NCBI GenBank assembly: GCA_030587365.1
Contig: JAUQZE010000050.1
Coordinates: 24,451-88,450, forward strand
DNA from: Candidatus Freyarchaeota archaeon
GTDB taxonomy: Archaea > Asgardarchaeota > Jordiarchaeia > Jordiarchaeales > Jordiarchaeaceae
Reading direction: 5' to 3'
DNA length: 64,000 nucleotides
In this document: positions 63,213 through 64,000 of the stretch, in pieces
Position numbering within the stretch: position 1 is the first letter of the stretch
Layout of the letters: each line of letters opens with the position of its first letter
Notes under the pieces: model-generated
Seen by the model: only the letters and a program-made list of their open reading frames with translations
Told to the model about the DNA's origin: nothing
Database searches by the model: none
Translations under genes and position numbers: made by a program

Positions 63213-63722
63213 GTGAAGAATGTTATATCCTCTTCGCATGGAAGAATCTTGGAACTCAAGCGTAATGATATGGAAGAACTGGTTTCAAGAAATAAGTTTG
63301 GCAGATTAGGTTTATCGGTTAATGATGAGCCTTACGTTGTTCCCGTTTCTTACGCGTACCATGAGGGCAGGATTTACATTCATTCGGGAAGAGGTAAAAA
63401 GACCGAATACCTGACCAAGAATCCCAGAGTTTGTTTTCAGGTAGACGAGGTTTATGAGAATGGTTCATGGAAAAGCGTGATAATTTACGGTAAAGCCAAG
63501 TTTGTGGAAGACTTTCAACGCGGTCTAAGACTCCTTTTTGAAAAATTTTCAGAGCCCTATATGCGGCGTGAGGATGCGGCTATTGCCCGTAAGAGAATGG
63601 AGAATTTTCTGAGTACGGTTTCTGGGATTAGAGCTGCGCCCACTGAGGGTGGCGGTGGGATGCAGTTCTACGTTTACGAAATCGAGATTGAGGAAATGAC
63701 TGGAAGACAAGAAATTAGGTGA
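63213..63722 (+). CDS. Pyridoxamine 5'-phosphate oxidase-like flavoprotein (NimA-type)
   Basis: 169 residues of the split-barrel FMN-binding fold. It has ELVSRNKFGRLGLSVNDEPY at the N terminus, VVPVSYAYHEGRIYIHSG near residue 43, KTEYLTKNPRVCFQVDE near 62 and WKSVIIYGKAKFVED near 86. Members bind FMN, F420 or haem and reduce or detoxify small molecules. GTG 63213 follows GAGGAG. Confidence 0.9.
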   Translation: MKNVISSSHGRILELKRNDMEELVSRNKFGRLGLSVNDEPYVVPVSYAYHEGRIYIHSGRGKKTEYLTKNPRVCFQVDEVYENGSWKSVIIYGKAKFVEDFQRGLRLLFEKFSEPYMRREDAAIARKRMENFLSTVSGIRAAPTEGGGGMQFYVYEIEIEEMTGRQEIR

Positions 63723-63792
63723 TACAAACACAGACTTTGCTTTTGGTTAAAAAATTGGTTGTGTCTGCTAATCGGTTAACTTTTAGGGATTA

Positions 63793-63850
63793 ATTGGGTC
63801 CCTCCTATGTTATAGGTTATCAGAAAACAAACAAGGAGGTGGAGCCCAAT
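63793..63850 (+). promoter_or_regulatory. Hairpin sequestering a ribosome-binding site
   Basis: ATTGGG and CCTCC on the left (63793-63805) pair with GGAGG (63835-63839) and CCCAAT (63845-63850) on the right. The GGAGG inside the stem is the SD of the following ORF. Such a structure would limit translation, as is common for transposase messages. Confidence 0.45.
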
Positions 63851-64000
63851 AATATCCCTAAATAACCAGATACAGGTTACCGGCGATTTAAGTCTTATCC
63901 CCCTATCCAGAAGCCTAGACGAAGCCAACCTGAACAAAGAAGTCCTCAGAGCAGTACTGGAGAAGGCACAAGACCAGCTAATCGATGAGCTGTGCGGCAG
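63849..64000 (+). CDS. Start of an ORF running off the window, possibly a transposase
   Basis: After AAGGAGGTGG (63833-63842) an open frame begins with ATA ATA at 63849 and reads ISLNNQIQVTGDLSLIPLSR, then LDEANLNKEVLRAVLEKAQD and QLIDELCG to the edge. The text recalls N termini of archaeal insertion-sequence transposases ending in ELCG, but I cannot fix the family. There is no ATG, GTG or TTG in frame after the upstream stop at 63813. Confidence 0.4.
   Translation, partial: MISLNNQIQVTGDLSLIPLSRSLDEANLNKEVLRAVLEKAQDQLIDELCG

Noticed and set aside
1..64000. CRISPR arrays, tRNA and rRNA genes
   Set aside because: No regularly spaced short repeats, cloverleaf patterns or rRNA-like blocks were seen by eye; the only tandem repeat is coding (TPR units).

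Overview
The window looks like a chromosome segment from an uncultivated archaeon. The signs are TATA-box promoters with leaderless or short-leader genes, many GTG and TTG starts behind strong Shine-Dalgarno (SD) sites, an XPB-type helicase, AbrB/VapC-type toxin-antitoxin pairs, and roadblock-like small proteins typical of Bathyarchaeia-like or Asgard-like lineages. The lineage is an inference. No rRNA, tRNA or CRISPR array was recognised.

Layout. 0-7 kb: a truncated C69 dipeptidase, an XPB-like helicase, a DAPG/phloretin-hydrolase-like enzyme, a large unknown protein and a UroD-like methyltransferase. 6.7-10.7 kb: small regulators, a zinc-ribbon protein, a VapBC-like pair and many gene relics. 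10.9-17 kb: a giant beta-helix surface protein, a zinc alcohol dehydrogenase and an LsrF-like aldolase. 17.3-36 kb: a probable defence or conflict island. It holds a DUF4062/STAND/TPR protein with a coupled micro-ORF, a ComEC-like metallo-beta-lactamase, a membrane GATase-like protein, a HIT hydrolase, an IS630 element, two radical SAM proteins with a TcmP-like partner, an HD-domain protein, an AlbA_2/Schlafen-type protein with small zinc proteins, and a uracil-DNA glycosylase. 36-47 kb: two type II restriction-modification systems (one of the BsuBI/PstI family), an OLD-family ATPase/TOPRIM nuclease, a PIN/AbrB pair and small antitoxin-like genes. 47-64 kb: more housekeeping-like content. It includes an M20 peptidase, metallo-beta-lactamase and alpha/beta hydrolases, tandem hexapeptide acyltransferases, two roadblock-like proteins, a TPR protein, MoaD, an ABC exporter, a double purple-acid-phosphatase protein, a PPOX flavoprotein, and the beginning of what may be a transposase.

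The strongest structural theme is that accessory cargo repeatedly lies between an intact gene and a decayed partial copy of the same gene, always in direct orientation. The helicase 5' part brackets the DAPG hydrolase. Alcohol dehydrogenase 3' parts lie at 8.2, 10.6 and 15.1 kb. The OLD-nuclease 3' part brackets a restriction-modification cassette. A zinc-ribbon 5' part brackets a toxin-antitoxin cluster. This is what insertion with long target duplication would leave behind.

A second theme is that several genes have a good SD but only ATA or ATT at the expected start position. This is best supported at 46712, where a paralogue in the same window starts with ATG at the aligned residue.
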